Positions 36,326 to 44,960 of a stretch of DNA of 64,000 nucleotides are shown here, piece by piece. Origin of the DNA: Azospirillaceae bacterium (lineage in GTDB: Bacteria > Pseudomonadota > Alphaproteobacteria > Azospirillales > Azospirillaceae); NCBI GenBank assembly GCA_031291675.1, contig JARLIO010000076.1, positions 1 through 64,000 on the forward strand, read 5' to 3'. Both the position numbers and the translations under genes were made by a program. The notes beneath the pieces are model-generated. The model saw nothing but the letters and a program-made list of their open reading frames with translations. It was not told the DNA's origin and did no database searches. The first letter of the stretch is position 1; every line of letters starts with the position of its first letter.

Positions 36326-38704
36326 GTGAGCGCGATGGCGGCGCGCCGACGCTGGATTGGCATTGCGGTCGGGGTCTTGGTGGTGGTCGGCGGGGAAGCC
36401 GAGGGCTTCTGCACCACGGTTGTCGCAAAGTCGATGGTGATCGATCGCAGCGGCGTTGCCGATCGCATCTCGATCGCTGCTGTCGAGTCGCCGGGCGCTG
36501 TTTCGCCACGCGGCGGTCCTGGCCCGGCCGATCTTGTCGCCTCCGCCGATGACACCGTGGCCGATATCCGTCTGCGTTGGCCGGTCCTGATCGGAACCGG
36601 CAGCGGATTGGCGGTCATTCTGATCGGGGCCATGCTGTTTGTCCGGGTGACGGATCCCTTGCGTGTCAGTGAGCAACGGTTTGGCCGTATCGTCGAGACG
36701 ACCGCCGAAGGCGTGGTGATCATCGACTCGTTGTTGATTGTCACTTATGCCAACGCTGCGCTGGCGGCGATGCTGGGGCGGGCGGCGGCCGAGATTGTCG
36801 GCCAGCCTGTGGTTCAGTTCATTCAACCGTCAGACCGCCCGCGTTTCCGCGAGGTGATCCGCCAACAAGGGCCAAACGGCTGCCTGCGCCGCTCCCTGGG
36901 CCTGGTGCACCGGGACGGTCGCGCTCTTGACGTGTTGATTTCGCTATCGCCACTGGTCGGGCGCAACAACCGGTTCGTTGGGGCCTTCGGTCTCGTGACG
37001 GACATTTCCGAGCAGAACCGGGTGCAGGCCGAACTGGAAATGGCGGCCAGCGTCTTCCACAATACAGTCGAAGGGATCTTCGTCTGCGATATCGATGGCA
37101 CGATTCTGACGGTCAACACGGCGTTCACGACGATTACCGGATTCAGTGCCGATGAGGTCGTTGGAAAGAACCCGCGGATCCTGAAGTCCGGTTTCCACGA
37201 CGCGGTATTTTACGAGCGGATGTGGCTCACGTTGAAGACGGCGGGCCATTGGCAAGGCCATATCTGGAACATCCGGAGAAGCGGCGAGATGTTTCTTGAG
37301 CGCGCGACGATCACCACGATCCGCGACGCCGATGGCCAGCCAACCCGTTATGTCACGATCTTTGACGACATCACCGAACTTCATCGCAAGGAGCAGCGGC
37401 TGACGCATCAGGTGCGCCACGATACCTTGACCGGTTTGCCCAATCGCGAACAGATCAGCGAGATTCTGACCGAGATTCTGGATGATCGGGGTGCGATGCG
37501 AAGCCCGCCATTGGCGTTGCTGTTTCTCGACATCGATCGCTTCCAGACGATCAACGACAGCCTGGGCCATGTGATCGGCGACCGTTTGCTGGTCGCGGTT
37601 GCCAAACGGATCAGCAGTTGCGTTCGCGCCGGCGACGTGATCGGCCGTCTTGGCGGCGACGAGTTCGTGATTATCGCAACCCAGATGCAGTCTGGTGATG
37701 CGGTGTCGCTGCTGGCGGACCGGATTCTGGCGACATTGAGTCAACCCTTGTTCCTTGGCGATAACGAACTTCGGATCACCGCCAGTATCGGCATCAGTCT
37801 GTTTCCCGACGATGGGACCGATGTTTCAACATTGATGAAAAACGCCGACGTCGCGATGTACCAGGCCAAAGAGCAGGGGCGGGCGATCTTCCGGTATTTT
37901 ACCGCCGACATGAATCGTCGGATGTTGCAACGGCTCAAGCTGGAAACGGATCTGAGAAAAGCGCTGGAGCGGCATGAATTCGATGTCTTCTATCAGCCAA
38001 AGATGAACCTGGCCACGGGCTCTCTCTCGGGCATGGAGGCACTGGTTCGCTGGTTTCATCCGGAGCGCGGCATGATCTCGCCGGTCGATTTCATTCCGCT
38101 GGCGGAGGAGACGGGACTGATCGTGCCGCTCGGCGAATGGGTGCTGCGGACGGCCTGCCGTCAGGCTCAGGAATGGCGCCGTTCCGGCCTGCCGCCGCTC
38201 CGGCTTGCCGTCAACCTGTCGGCGCGCCAGCTGCGCTCCCCCGGGCTTGCGGCGATGATCGCGGCGGTCCTCAGCGAAACCGGGCTGGATCCGACGGCGC
38301 TGGAGCTGGAACTCACCGAATCCGCGGTGATGAGCGACATCGATCACGGGATCGAGGTTCTCAAAGCGCTGCGCGCTCAGGGGATCCGCCTGTCGATCGA
38401 CGATTTCGGAACCGGCTACTCCAGCCTCAGCTATCTGAAACGGTTTCCGATCGATACGTTGAAGATCGATCGCAGCTTCATCAGCGACATCACCAATGAT
38501 GGCGACGCGGCGATGATGGTTGAGGGCATTATCGGGCTGTCGCGGGCGCTGCGGCTGTCGGTGGTCGCCGAGGGCGTCGAGACCCTGGACCAGCTGGCCT
38601 TCCTGCGGGGACAGAACTGCACGGAGATGCAGGGCTATCTGCTGAGCCCGCCCCTGCCGGCGGCGGCCTTTTGCGAACTGGTCCTGGCCCACGAACCGAT
38701 GTAG
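36326..38704 (+). CDS. PAS-PAS-GGDEF-EAL protein (c-di-GMP turnover), membrane-bound
   Basis: A 792-residue bifunctional signalling protein. Two hydrophobic segments (about 10-28 and 92-112) flank a roughly 60-residue periplasmic loop. Two PAS domains follow (about 120-245 and 250-370), then a GGDEF domain with intact GGDEF (443-447), and an EAL domain with intact MEALVRW (EAL at 571-573), ELTESAVM and DDFGTGYSSLSYL. Both catalytic signatures are complete, so it could both make and degrade cyclic di-GMP, with PAS input deciding. GTG 36326 is preceded by GGAG at 8 bases; ATG 36335 is an alternative. It is monocistronic. Confidence 0.94.
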   Translation: MSAMAARRRWIGIAVGVLVVVGGEAEGFCTTVVAKSMVIDRSGVADRISIAAVESPGAVSPRGGPGPADLVASADDTVADIRLRWPVLIGTGSGLAVILIGAMLFVRVTDPLRVSEQRFGRIVETTAEGVVIIDSLLIVTYANAALAAMLGRAAAEIVGQPVVQFIQPSDRPRFREVIRQQGPNGCLRRSLGLVHRDGRALDVLISLSPLVGRNNRFVGAFGLVTDISEQNRVQAELEMAASVFHNTVEGIFVCDIDGTILTVNTAFTTITGFSADEVVGKNPRILKSGFHDAVFYERMWLTLKTAGHWQGHIWNIRRSGEMFLERATITTIRDADGQPTRYVTIFDDITELHRKEQRLTHQVRHDTLTGLPNREQISEILTEILDDRGAMRSPPLALLFLDIDRFQTINDSLGHVIGDRLLVAVAKRISSCVRAGDVIGRLGGDEFVIIATQMQSGDAVSLLADRILATLSQPLFLGDNELRITASIGISLFPDDGTDVSTLMKNADVAMYQAKEQGRAIFRYFTADMNRRMLQRLKLETDLRKALERHEFDVFYQPKMNLATGSLSGMEALVRWFHPERGMISPVDFIPLAEETGLIVPLGEWVLRTACRQAQEWRRSGLPPLRLAVNLSARQLRSPGLAAMIAAVLSETGLDPTALELELTESAVMSDIDHGIEVLKALRAQGIRLSIDDFGTGYSSLSYLKRFPIDTLKIDRSFISDITNDGDAAMMVEGIIGLSRALRLSVVAEGVETLDQLAFLRGQNCTEMQGYLLSPPLPAAAFCELVLAHEPM

Positions 38705-38857
38705 CGCGGCACCATGGCCGTTTCGGGGCCCAACCGGAAGCCATGGAACGCGCGCCGAGCTGCGCGCTGGCGCCGTCAGATGCACAAAGTTCGAGGGAAA
38801 TTGACGGTCGTCAATCCGGGAAGACGTCTCGCCTGGAACAAGGGCGAAACCGGCGGG

Positions 38858-38901
38858 TGTGTAGTGTTGACACCGAAAACGAGAATGTGTAGCGTGCGCA
38901 C
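38858..38901 (+). promoter_or_regulatory. hicAB promoter and candidate operator
   Basis: A consensus -35 TTGACA (38867-38872) sits inside GTGTTGACAC, and a weak -10 (TAGCGT) lies at 38890-38895. TGTGTAG occurs twice (38858-38864 and 38886-38892), and GTGCGCAC (38894-38901) is a palindrome directly before the hicA start. Repeats around the promoter are usual where a HicB antitoxin autoregulates its own operon; which of these is the operator is not decided. Confidence 0.5.
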
Positions 38902-39081
38902 ATGAGAAGCGGAGAGCTGATCCGGGAATTGGAGGTGGAGGGCTGGGTGCTCGATCGAGTGCGCGGATCACACCATGTCTTCAAACACCCAACGAAGCCT
39001 GGTCGTATCGTCGTGCCTCATCCCAAGAAGGATCTTGGCCGGGGACTTGTGACAGCTATTCGAAAGCAGGCAGGAATATGA
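38902..39081 (+). CDS. hicA: HicA-family mRNA interferase toxin
   Basis: A 59-residue HicA toxin with a double-stranded RNA-binding-like fold that cuts mRNA. The catalytic histidine is His24 in RGSHHVFKHP, followed by GRIVVPHPKKDLGRGLVTAI, the invariant family core. The size and composition are typical. The frame overlaps hicB by 4 bases (ATGA), the usual toxin-first arrangement of hicAB. A TTGACA promoter precedes it by about 30 bp. Confidence 0.92.
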   Translation: MRSGELIRELEVEGWVLDRVRGSHHVFKHPTKPGRIVVPHPKKDLGRGLVTAIRKQAGI

Positions 39082-39500
39082 TGCACTATCCAATTCTGAT
39101 CGAGGAAGGATCGGATGACACGGCATTTGGTGTGGTTGTTCCTGATCTGCCGGGCTGCTTTTCGGCCGGCGACACGCTTGATGAAGCCTTGAACGCCACC
39201 AGGGAGGCGGCCGCAGCTTGGCTTGACTCGGTTCTCGATGCCGGCGAGGCGGTGCCTCCGCCGTCAAGCCTTGATGCGATTCGCCACCTGCCCGGATATG
39301 AGGGTTGGACCATCGGTGTGGTCGAACTCGACCCCTCGCTTTTTGATGACAGCATTGAACGGGTCAACATTACCCTGCCCAAGCGGGTCCTGCGCAGGCT
39401 CGATGACTTGGCGGCCGCACGGCATCAGAGCCGTGGCGCGTTCATTTCCGAGTTGACGATGACAACACCGGATGGTCATCCTCGGAGCGGCACAAGGTGA
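39078..39500 (+). CDS. hicB: HicB-family antitoxin
   Basis: A 140-residue antitoxin. The N-terminal half is the degenerate RNase H-like HicB fold (YPILIEEGSDDTAFGVVVPD, then LPGCFSAGDTLDEALNATRE), and the C terminus (ERVNITLPKRVLRRLDDLAA) is a ribbon-helix-helix DNA-binding domain that would repress the operon. The start overlaps the hicA stop. The last 20 residues are a non-conserved tail. Such modules stabilise genomic regions or act in stress and phage response. Confidence 0.92.
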   Translation: MMHYPILIEEGSDDTAFGVVVPDLPGCFSAGDTLDEALNATREAAAAWLDSVLDAGEAVPPPSSLDAIRHLPGYEGWTIGVVELDPSLFDDSIERVNITLPKRVLRRLDDLAAARHQSRGAFISELTMTTPDGHPRSGTR

Positions 39501-39671
39501 ATGGGGACGGGAGACAGGGGGCACCGGTGGCGTAGGCCGCCGGCTGCTGGATGGTGCGGCGATCAGCATCCGCCCGCTTTCCGGCACAGAAAGCCGCCGC
39601 GCCAGACGTCCCGTGGGCTTCGGCCCTGGTGATTGCCTATTCGCGATGAAACAAGCTCATGGCGGATTGCT

Positions 39672-40226
39672 TCAAGGCTGTTTCACCGACGTCGCTTCCC
39701 AGGAATGGTTCTCCGGCGTCTGGTTGGCTTGCTCATGCTCGAAGCGGATCACAAAGCCGACCGCCGGGGACCACCAGAAGGTGTCATGGTCGTGGAACGG
39801 GCGATAGCCCATGGCCGTGGTCACCAGCGTCTTGTCGATCACCCAGGTGTCGAAGGTTCCGGCCGGCACCGTCAGGCGTTCCGGGCCACGGACCTCATAG
39901 CGATAGGACAGCACGATGTTGTCCTGTTCCACCTGGACATTCGCGCTGTTGCCGGCACGCAGGGGCCATAGCGCGGCCACCGCTTCGCTGTTCTGCTTCC
40001 AGATTTTGCCCTGGCGGCCGACAAGGCCGGCAAATTCGTGAAAGGTCTTGCCGTTCCTGGTCACGATCGTGCACAGCAATCCGTCGCTGTCACCGAAGGT
40101 CATCCGGCCGCCTCTGCTGGTCTCGATCACGGTTCCCGGTGCCGGGCAGTGGTACGAGACGTCCTGGGCCCAGGTTGGTGCCGCGATCAGGACGCCGATG
40201 CCGAAAATCACGATGTTGACGCGCAT
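39672..40226 (-). CDS. Secreted hypothetical protein (184 aa)
   Basis: A periplasmic protein of unknown function. A signal peptide (MRVNIVIFGIGVLIAAPTWA) is followed by a short mature region with one cysteine near the N terminus (YHCPAPG) and beta-strand pairs (VEQDNIVLSYRYEVRG; LTVPAGTFDTWVI; PFHDHDTFWWSPAVGFVI), reminiscent of the LolA/lipocalin-like secreted proteins, without a sure match. ATG 40226 has AGGAAG in front. It converges on hicB with 170 bp between. Confidence 0.7.
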   Translation of the reverse strand: MRVNIVIFGIGVLIAAPTWAQDVSYHCPAPGTVIETSRGGRMTFGDSDGLLCTIVTRNGKTFHEFAGLVGRQGKIWKQNSEAVAALWPLRAGNSANVQVEQDNIVLSYRYEVRGPERLTVPAGTFDTWVIDKTLVTTAMGYRPFHDHDTFWWSPAVGFVIRFEHEQANQTPENHSWEATSVKQP

Positions 40227-40460
40227 TCTGGCTTCCTCATCGTTCACGCGGGTCGTGAGGGGCGGAAAATGTGCGCCCAAACCCGATGGGCCCGAAATTT
40301 AACATCGGAGTGGGGAATTACAACGCCAAAGCGCGAGATGCGGCAATGTGTTTGGATTCTCTGTACTTTGGGTGGTGTTGCGCAGGCCTGCGGGCGCAAT
40401 CCCGGACGACGGCTGCGGTCACCTCCGAAGCAGGCGTGAAATCGCGGCCCTGATGCTGCC

Positions 40461-40495
40461 AAAAGCAAAACGGCGCCCCCCCGAAGGGGACGCCG
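40461..40495 (-). terminator. Rho-independent terminator of the tRNA-Pro gene
   Basis: On the minus strand, CGGCG-T-CCCC pairs with GGGG-CGCCG (40471-40479 with 40486-40495, one bulge), followed by TTTTGCTTTT. It lies 26 bp beyond the tRNA 3' end. Confidence 0.75.
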
Positions 40496-40520
40496 TATTC
40501 GCCCGAACTCGCTTGACAAT

Positions 40521-40597
40521 TGGTCGGAGAGAGAGGATTCGAACCTCCGGCCCCTGCCTCCCGAAAGCAGTGCTCTACCAGGCTGAGCTACTCTCCG
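40521..40597 (-). tRNA. tRNA-Pro, anticodon CGG
   Basis: The minus strand folds as a full cloverleaf: acceptor CGGAGAG/CTCTCCG, D arm with AGCTCAGCCTGGTAGAGC, anticodon stem CTGCT/GGCAG with loop TTCGGGA (anticodon CGG, reading CCG codons), T arm with GGTTCGAATCC, discriminator A and an encoded CCA (40521-40523). Length 77. A terminator follows. Confidence 0.96.
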
Positions 40598-40646
40598 TCG
40601 CTGCGAGGCCGGCTATATAGCCCAGGCCGGACAGGTGCGCAAGGGG

Positions 40647-41669
40647 TTAATATTCCCGATCGATGACAAAGTCCAAAACATTGAGCAAAGCCCGCTTTTC
40701 CGGGCCGTCGGAAAACAGGCCCAGGGCGTCGCGCGCGATGGCGGCATAATGGCGCCCGCGTTCGACGCTGTCGCGCAGCGCGTGGTGACGGGTCATCAGC
40801 ATCACGGCGTGGTCGAGGTCGCCGTCATGCTGCTCCTCATCCTCAAGGGTTCGGCGCCAGAAGGCCCGTTCCTCGTCGTTACCCCGCCGGAAGGCCAGGA
40901 CGACGGGCAGCGTGATCTTGCCCTCGCGGAAATCATCGCCGACCGTCTTGCCCAGGCGCGCCTGGGCAGCGGAATAATCGAGCACGTCGTCGACCAGTTG
41001 AAAGGCGATGCCGAGATTGAGGCCGTAATCGGACAAGGCGGCCTGTTCGGCCGGGGGCCTGTCGGCGACAACGGCGCCAATGCGGCAGGCCGAGGCAAAC
41101 AGCTCCGCCGTCTTGGCGCGGATGACCTCCAGATAGGCCTGTTCGCTGGTCTCGGTATCGTTGGCGGTGATCAGTTGCAAGACCTCGCCCTCAGCGATCA
41201 CGGCCGAAGCGTTCGACAGGATGCGCAGCACCTCGAGCGAGCCGTCTTCCACCATCAGCTGGAAAGCCCGGCTGAGCAGGAAATCCCCGACCAGGACGCT
41301 CGGCTTGTTGCCAAACACGGCGTTGGCCGAGGCCAGACCGCGGCGCAGGTCGCTGTCATCGACGACATCGTCGTGCAACAACGTCGCCGTGTGGATGAAT
41401 TCGACGGCCGCCGCCAGACTTTTCTGTCGGTCGCCCTGATAGTTGCACAGCCGCGCGGCGGCCAGGGTCAGCACCGGGCGCAGCCGTTTGCCTCCGGAGG
41501 CAATCAGATAGCCGGCCAGTTGGGGAATCATCTCAACCGGCGAGTGCATGCGCTGGATGATCAGGTCGTTGACGGCCTTGAGATCGTCCGCTACCAGATC
41601 GATCAGGTCTTGCAAGGCATCGGCGGTCGGCTTGCGACGCTTGGGATCAATATTGGTGACAACCGCCAC
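40647..41669 (-). CDS. ispB: Trans-polyprenyl diphosphate synthase (octaprenyl/decaprenyl, IspB family)
   Basis: A 340-residue enzyme making the isoprenoid side chain of ubiquinone from farnesyl diphosphate and isopentenyl diphosphate. The first Asp-rich motif is LLHDDVVDDSD (Asp100, Asp101, Asp104), with small residues at the chain-length positions before it (TAT), consistent with a long product; the second is LVDDVLDYS (Asp227, Asp228, Asp231); GGKRLRP (59-65) binds IPP. The frame is open far upstream. GTG 41669 with GGAG six bases before it gives the usual length. It is divergent from the DUF2007 gene. Confidence 0.94.
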   Translation of the reverse strand: MAVVTNIDPKRRKPTADALQDLIDLVADDLKAVNDLIIQRMHSPVEMIPQLAGYLIASGGKRLRPVLTLAAARLCNYQGDRQKSLAAAVEFIHTATLLHDDVVDDSDLRRGLASANAVFGNKPSVLVGDFLLSRAFQLMVEDGSLEVLRILSNASAVIAEGEVLQLITANDTETSEQAYLEVIRAKTAELFASACRIGAVVADRPPAEQAALSDYGLNLGIAFQLVDDVLDYSAAQARLGKTVGDDFREGKITLPVVLAFRRGNDEERAFWRRTLEDEEQHDGDLDHAVMLMTRHHALRDSVERGRHYAAIARDALGLFSDGPEKRALLNVLDFVIDREY

Positions 41670-41770
41670 CTTGGTCTCCACAGTGGTAAAAGGGGAACGC
41701 AATTTGCGTGGGGCAGCATAAGGGTCGAACCTGTCCAGTCCAGTCCACAGCAACAATCGGGCGTGAAGAC

Positions 41771-42076
41771 ATGAGAGAATTGGTTCGTACCACGGATCCG
41801 GTGCTGTTGTCATGGTTGATGGCGTTGTTGACCGATGCCGGGATCCCGACATTTTTGCTGGACAGCCACACCAGCGTCCTGGAGGGCAGCGTTGGCGCGA
41901 TTCCGCGGCGGCTGATGGTTGCGGCCGATGATTTCGACGCCGCGCGGCGTCTTGTCGCGCAGTCTGAAGCGACACCGGCTGAAGCGACACCGGCTGAAGC
42001 GACGGGGGCTGAAGCGACACGGGCCGGGGCGATAGCGGTCGAGGCGATGCCGGGGCCCGCGGACGAGCGGGCGTGA
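41771..42076 (+). CDS. DUF2007-domain small protein with Ala-Glu-rich tail
   Basis: A 101-residue protein. The first 65 residues match the DUF2007 domain (MRELVRTTDPVLLSWLMALL; DAGIPTFLLDSHTSVLEG; RRLMVAADDFDAARRLV), a family thought to resemble the PII signal fold. The last 35 residues are repeats of EATPA/EATGA/EATRA encoded by a 15-bp tandem array. ATG 41771 is the start; the frame opens earlier at 41708. It overlaps the methyltransferase gene by 4 bases (GTGA), so the two are coupled. This pairing with a TrmN6-like enzyme next to ispB is common in alphaproteobacteria, as far as I recall. Confidence 0.85.
   Translation: MRELVRTTDPVLLSWLMALLTDAGIPTFLLDSHTSVLEGSVGAIPRRLMVAADDFDAARRLVAQSEATPAEATPAEATGAEATRAGAIAVEAMPGPADERA
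41966..42025 (+). repeat. 15-bp tandem array (four units) within the DUF2007 gene
   Basis: GAAGCGACACCGGCT repeated four times, the first two identical and the next two with a few changes. Each unit adds five residues (EATPA type), so copy-number change would keep the frame. Confidence 0.9.
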
Positions 42077-42843
42077 CCGCAGCGTCGTCGATGCCGGCGG
42101 TGGCCCCGACCGCCACGGTGAGCCGTGACCATGTTCTGGGGGGACGGGTCGCGGTGACCCAACCGCGGCAGGGCTACCGGATCGCGATCGACCCGGTCGT
42201 GCTGGCGGCGGCGTGTGCCGCCCGGCCAACGGATCGCGTGCTCGATCTCGGCTCCGGGGTCGGTGCCGCGGCCCTGTGCCTGGCGTTCCGGGTTGTGGGC
42301 GTCATCGTCGACGGGCTGGAGTTTCAGGCGCCGCTTGTTGCCCTGGCGCAGGATAACGCCCTTGCCAACGGCCTGGCCGATCGCCTTCGCTTCGTCGTCG
42401 GTGATGCCGCCGCGCCACCGCCGGAATGGGCCGGGCGTTTTGATCGGGTCATCACCAATCCGCCTTATCTGAAGCCGGGCGCCCACACGCCGCCGCCCGA
42501 TCCCGGTCGCGCCCTGGCTCATGGCGAAACTGCGGTCGACCTGTCCGGGTGGATCCGGGCTGCGGCATTTTGCCTCCGCCCCCGGGGCACCGTGACGATC
42601 GTCCATCGTGCCGATCGGATCGATGATCTGATCGCGGCGCTGCATCCGCGCTTTGGCGCGATCGGGGTGCTGCCGCTTTGGCCCAAACCCGGTGTCGCGG
42701 CGAAGCGGGTCGTGGTCTCGGGGCGCCTGGGGGCCCGGTCCCCGGCACGTCTGTTGCCGGGCCTGGTGCTGCATCAGGAGGATGGCAGCTTCACCGACGC
42801 CGCGCGCGGCGTTCTGGTGGACGCCGGGGCGCTTTCGCTGTGA
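42073..42843 (+). CDS. TrmN6-like N6-adenine methyltransferase
   Basis: A 256-residue SAM-dependent methyltransferase. DLGSGVGAA (58-66) binds SAM, and the N6-adenine motif is NPPY (129-132), preceded by FDRVIT. The leading segment VLGGRVAVTQPRQGYRIAID is characteristic of tRNA1(Val) A37 N6-methyltransferases (TrmN6/YfiC group), which read substrate RNA through this region. The start GTG overlaps the DUF2007 stop. Exact substrate is inferred from family likeness only. Confidence 0.88.
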   Translation: MTAASSMPAVAPTATVSRDHVLGGRVAVTQPRQGYRIAIDPVVLAAACAARPTDRVLDLGSGVGAAALCLAFRVVGVIVDGLEFQAPLVALAQDNALANGLADRLRFVVGDAAAPPPEWAGRFDRVITNPPYLKPGAHTPPPDPGRALAHGETAVDLSGWIRAAAFCLRPRGTVTIVHRADRIDDLIAALHPRFGAIGVLPLWPKPGVAAKRVVVSGRLGARSPARLLPGLVLHQEDGSFTDAARGVLVDAGALSL

Positions 42844-42873
42844 CCGCGCCGGCGGTGCCCCGGTACGGTTTGC

Positions 42874-44568
42874 TCACGCGATCTGCCGCACACCGCTGAG
42901 GAAGCTCTCGACATGGTCACGCAACTGCTCGGCGGTGCCCAGCAGCCGATCGGAGGCTTGGCGCATGTCGATCGCGGCCCCGGCGCTGCGCGCCGCAACG
43001 TGCTGGACGGCGGCGATGTTGGATGAAACATCGCTCGTCCCGCGGGAGGCCTGCTCGACATTGTCGGCGATGTCTTTGGTGGCGATGTTCTGTCGCTCGA
43101 TCGCCCCGCAGACCCCGGTGATGGTTTCACCAATTTTTTGCACCTGGGTGATCACGGAATCGATCGCTCCGACCATTTCGTGGCTGCGATCCTGAACCAT
43201 TGTGACCTGGCTGGTGATGGTCTCGGTGGCTTTCGCGGTTTGGCTCGCGAGCAGCTTGACCTCGCCGGCGACGACGGCGAAGCCCTTGCCGGCATCACCG
43301 GCGCGGGCGGCTTCGATCGTGGCATTGAGGGCCAGCAGGTTGGTCTGGGCCGCGATGGCATCGATCAATTTGACGACATCGCCGATTTCGCGGGCGGCGT
43401 GGTCGAGCGACCGGACGAAAGCCGCGGCCGTACCGGCGGTCATGGCCGCGGTATCGGCACCGGTCTTGGAGTCGGATAGTTGCTGGCTGATTGCGGTGAT
43501 CGCGGTTGAGAGCTGGCCGGTGGCTGTGGCCACCGTCTTGACGTTGTTGGCGGCGTCCGCGGCGCCCGCCGCCACCGCCGTGGCGCTGCGTTCCGTTTCC
43601 TCGATCCCGCTTTCGATCGCGGTGGCGGTGTGACGCAGTTGCGACGACGCCAAGTCGACGTCGCGCAACAAGTTCGCGCTGACCCCTTCGAAATCGGCGA
43701 CCAGCGTGGCCAGTGCCTGGCCGTGGCGCAGTTTTGCCGTGGCGATCGATGCCTGCTCGACTTCCAACGCCTGGCGATGCCGCAGTTTGCTCTGCAGGAT
43801 TTCGAGGGCGCGGGCGACGTCACCGATCTCATCGGTACGCCCGGTTTCCGTCATGCTGACGTCAAGGTTGCCCGCCGCCAGAGTCTCGACGCCGCGGACG
43901 CAGGCCGCCAGCGGACGAACGACGCCGATAATGGCGACCAGAAGCGCCAGACCGATGCCGAAAACCAGGGTGAATCCGGCCAGCAGTGCCATGTCGAGGC
44001 TTCGGGTGGCCGCAATTTGTTCCCCGGTTTGCAACGCCGCGTCGGACACGGTCTCGACGCGGGCGAAGAAGGCCCGGACCGCTTCGCGAAGCTCGGCCGC
44101 GTCGTTGGCCGTTGATCGGGAGGCCGCAACCAGCGCCGTCCGATCGGCGGCGTTGCCCGCCGCAACCAGCACGGTGGCGGCATCGGCCAGAAAGCGTCGC
44201 TCCTTGTCATCGACCTGTTTCAGCAGATCAAGCGCCGCGCCATCAGAGGCGATTCTCTGGATCTCGGTCTCGCGATTGACGAACAGGTCGTGCTCGGCCT
44301 TGAGTTTGGCCGGTGTTGCAGCCAGCGCCGCAGCCGAGGGGTCGGCCGCCAGTGTCGCCTGCAGGGCATTCATCGCCTGGACGTTGGTGTTCATCCGTGC
44401 GGCCAGCAACGCCGCCCGCCCCGCGGTGCCGACTTCGTTCAAGGTGTTGTGCATCTGTGAGAGCGAGACCAGCGAAAGGGCGGCAACCAAAAGAAGGCAA
44501 GATCCAACCACAACAACAGAAAAGACGATTTTGTGAACGATTGCCCAGCGTGAGAAATATAAAGCCAT
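42874..44568 (-). CDS. Methyl-accepting chemotaxis protein
   Basis: A 564-residue chemoreceptor. TM1 is at about 11-33 and TM2 at about 190-215, enclosing a helical periplasmic sensor (four-helix-bundle type). A HAMP segment (PLAACVRGVETLAAGNLDVSM) follows, then the signalling domain with the tip AAQTNLLALNATIEAARAGD and GKGFAVVAGEVKLLA. The frame opens to 44739, but ATG 44568 with GGGGAAGGA upstream is the clear start. No CheB/CheR tail pentapeptide is visible at the C terminus. It converges on the TrmN6-like gene with 30 bp between. Ligand unknown. Confidence 0.94.
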   Translation of the reverse strand: MALYFSRWAIVHKIVFSVVVVGSCLLLVAALSLVSLSQMHNTLNEVGTAGRAALLAARMNTNVQAMNALQATLAADPSAAALAATPAKLKAEHDLFVNRETEIQRIASDGAALDLLKQVDDKERRFLADAATVLVAAGNAADRTALVAASRSTANDAAELREAVRAFFARVETVSDAALQTGEQIAATRSLDMALLAGFTLVFGIGLALLVAIIGVVRPLAACVRGVETLAAGNLDVSMTETGRTDEIGDVARALEILQSKLRHRQALEVEQASIATAKLRHGQALATLVADFEGVSANLLRDVDLASSQLRHTATAIESGIEETERSATAVAAGAADAANNVKTVATATGQLSTAITAISQQLSDSKTGADTAAMTAGTAAAFVRSLDHAAREIGDVVKLIDAIAAQTNLLALNATIEAARAGDAGKGFAVVAGEVKLLASQTAKATETITSQVTMVQDRSHEMVGAIDSVITQVQKIGETITGVCGAIERQNIATKDIADNVEQASRGTSDVSSNIAAVQHVAARSAGAAIDMRQASDRLLGTAEQLRDHVESFLSGVRQIA

Positions 44569-44738
44569 CGATCCTTCCCCTTTGAAAATCCCGTGGCGGT
44601 TGAAATGCTGTTGGTTTGGCTCAAAGTCGTCGCGCCCGGGGTATATGCCTTGCTGTCTTTGGACGGAATCATTTTCGAGCGCCGGTCTTATCCTTTCCGG
44701 ATCGCCTTGACGGCAATATCGCGTGATGCCGGACATCA

Positions 44739-44764
44739 ATTAACGGTATCACAGATTCGTTAAT
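44739..44764. promoter_or_regulatory. Inverted repeat upstream of the chemoreceptor gene
   Basis: ATTAACG (44739-44745) and CGTTAAT (44758-44764) form a perfect 7-bp inverted repeat with a 12-base centre, about 170 bp before the chemoreceptor start, in the 392-bp divergent gap shared with the S49 peptidase gene. A dimeric regulator site is possible; no regulator is proposed. Confidence 0.4.
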
Positions 44765-44960
44765 CAATCTTGTTGCGGCAGGATGGAAGATTTCCGTTCG
44801 TGGGGGATGTCGGTGATCATGGGGCATCGACGCCGGATCGGACGGCGCCGGGGAACCGGTCGGGACCCGGGGCGCGATGGAATTTGCGCGGCAATTCCCA
44901 TTTCTCCCCTTATGCTGCCCATGGGGCATGGTGGTCCCGATAGTTTGGAGGCGTGCGCCG

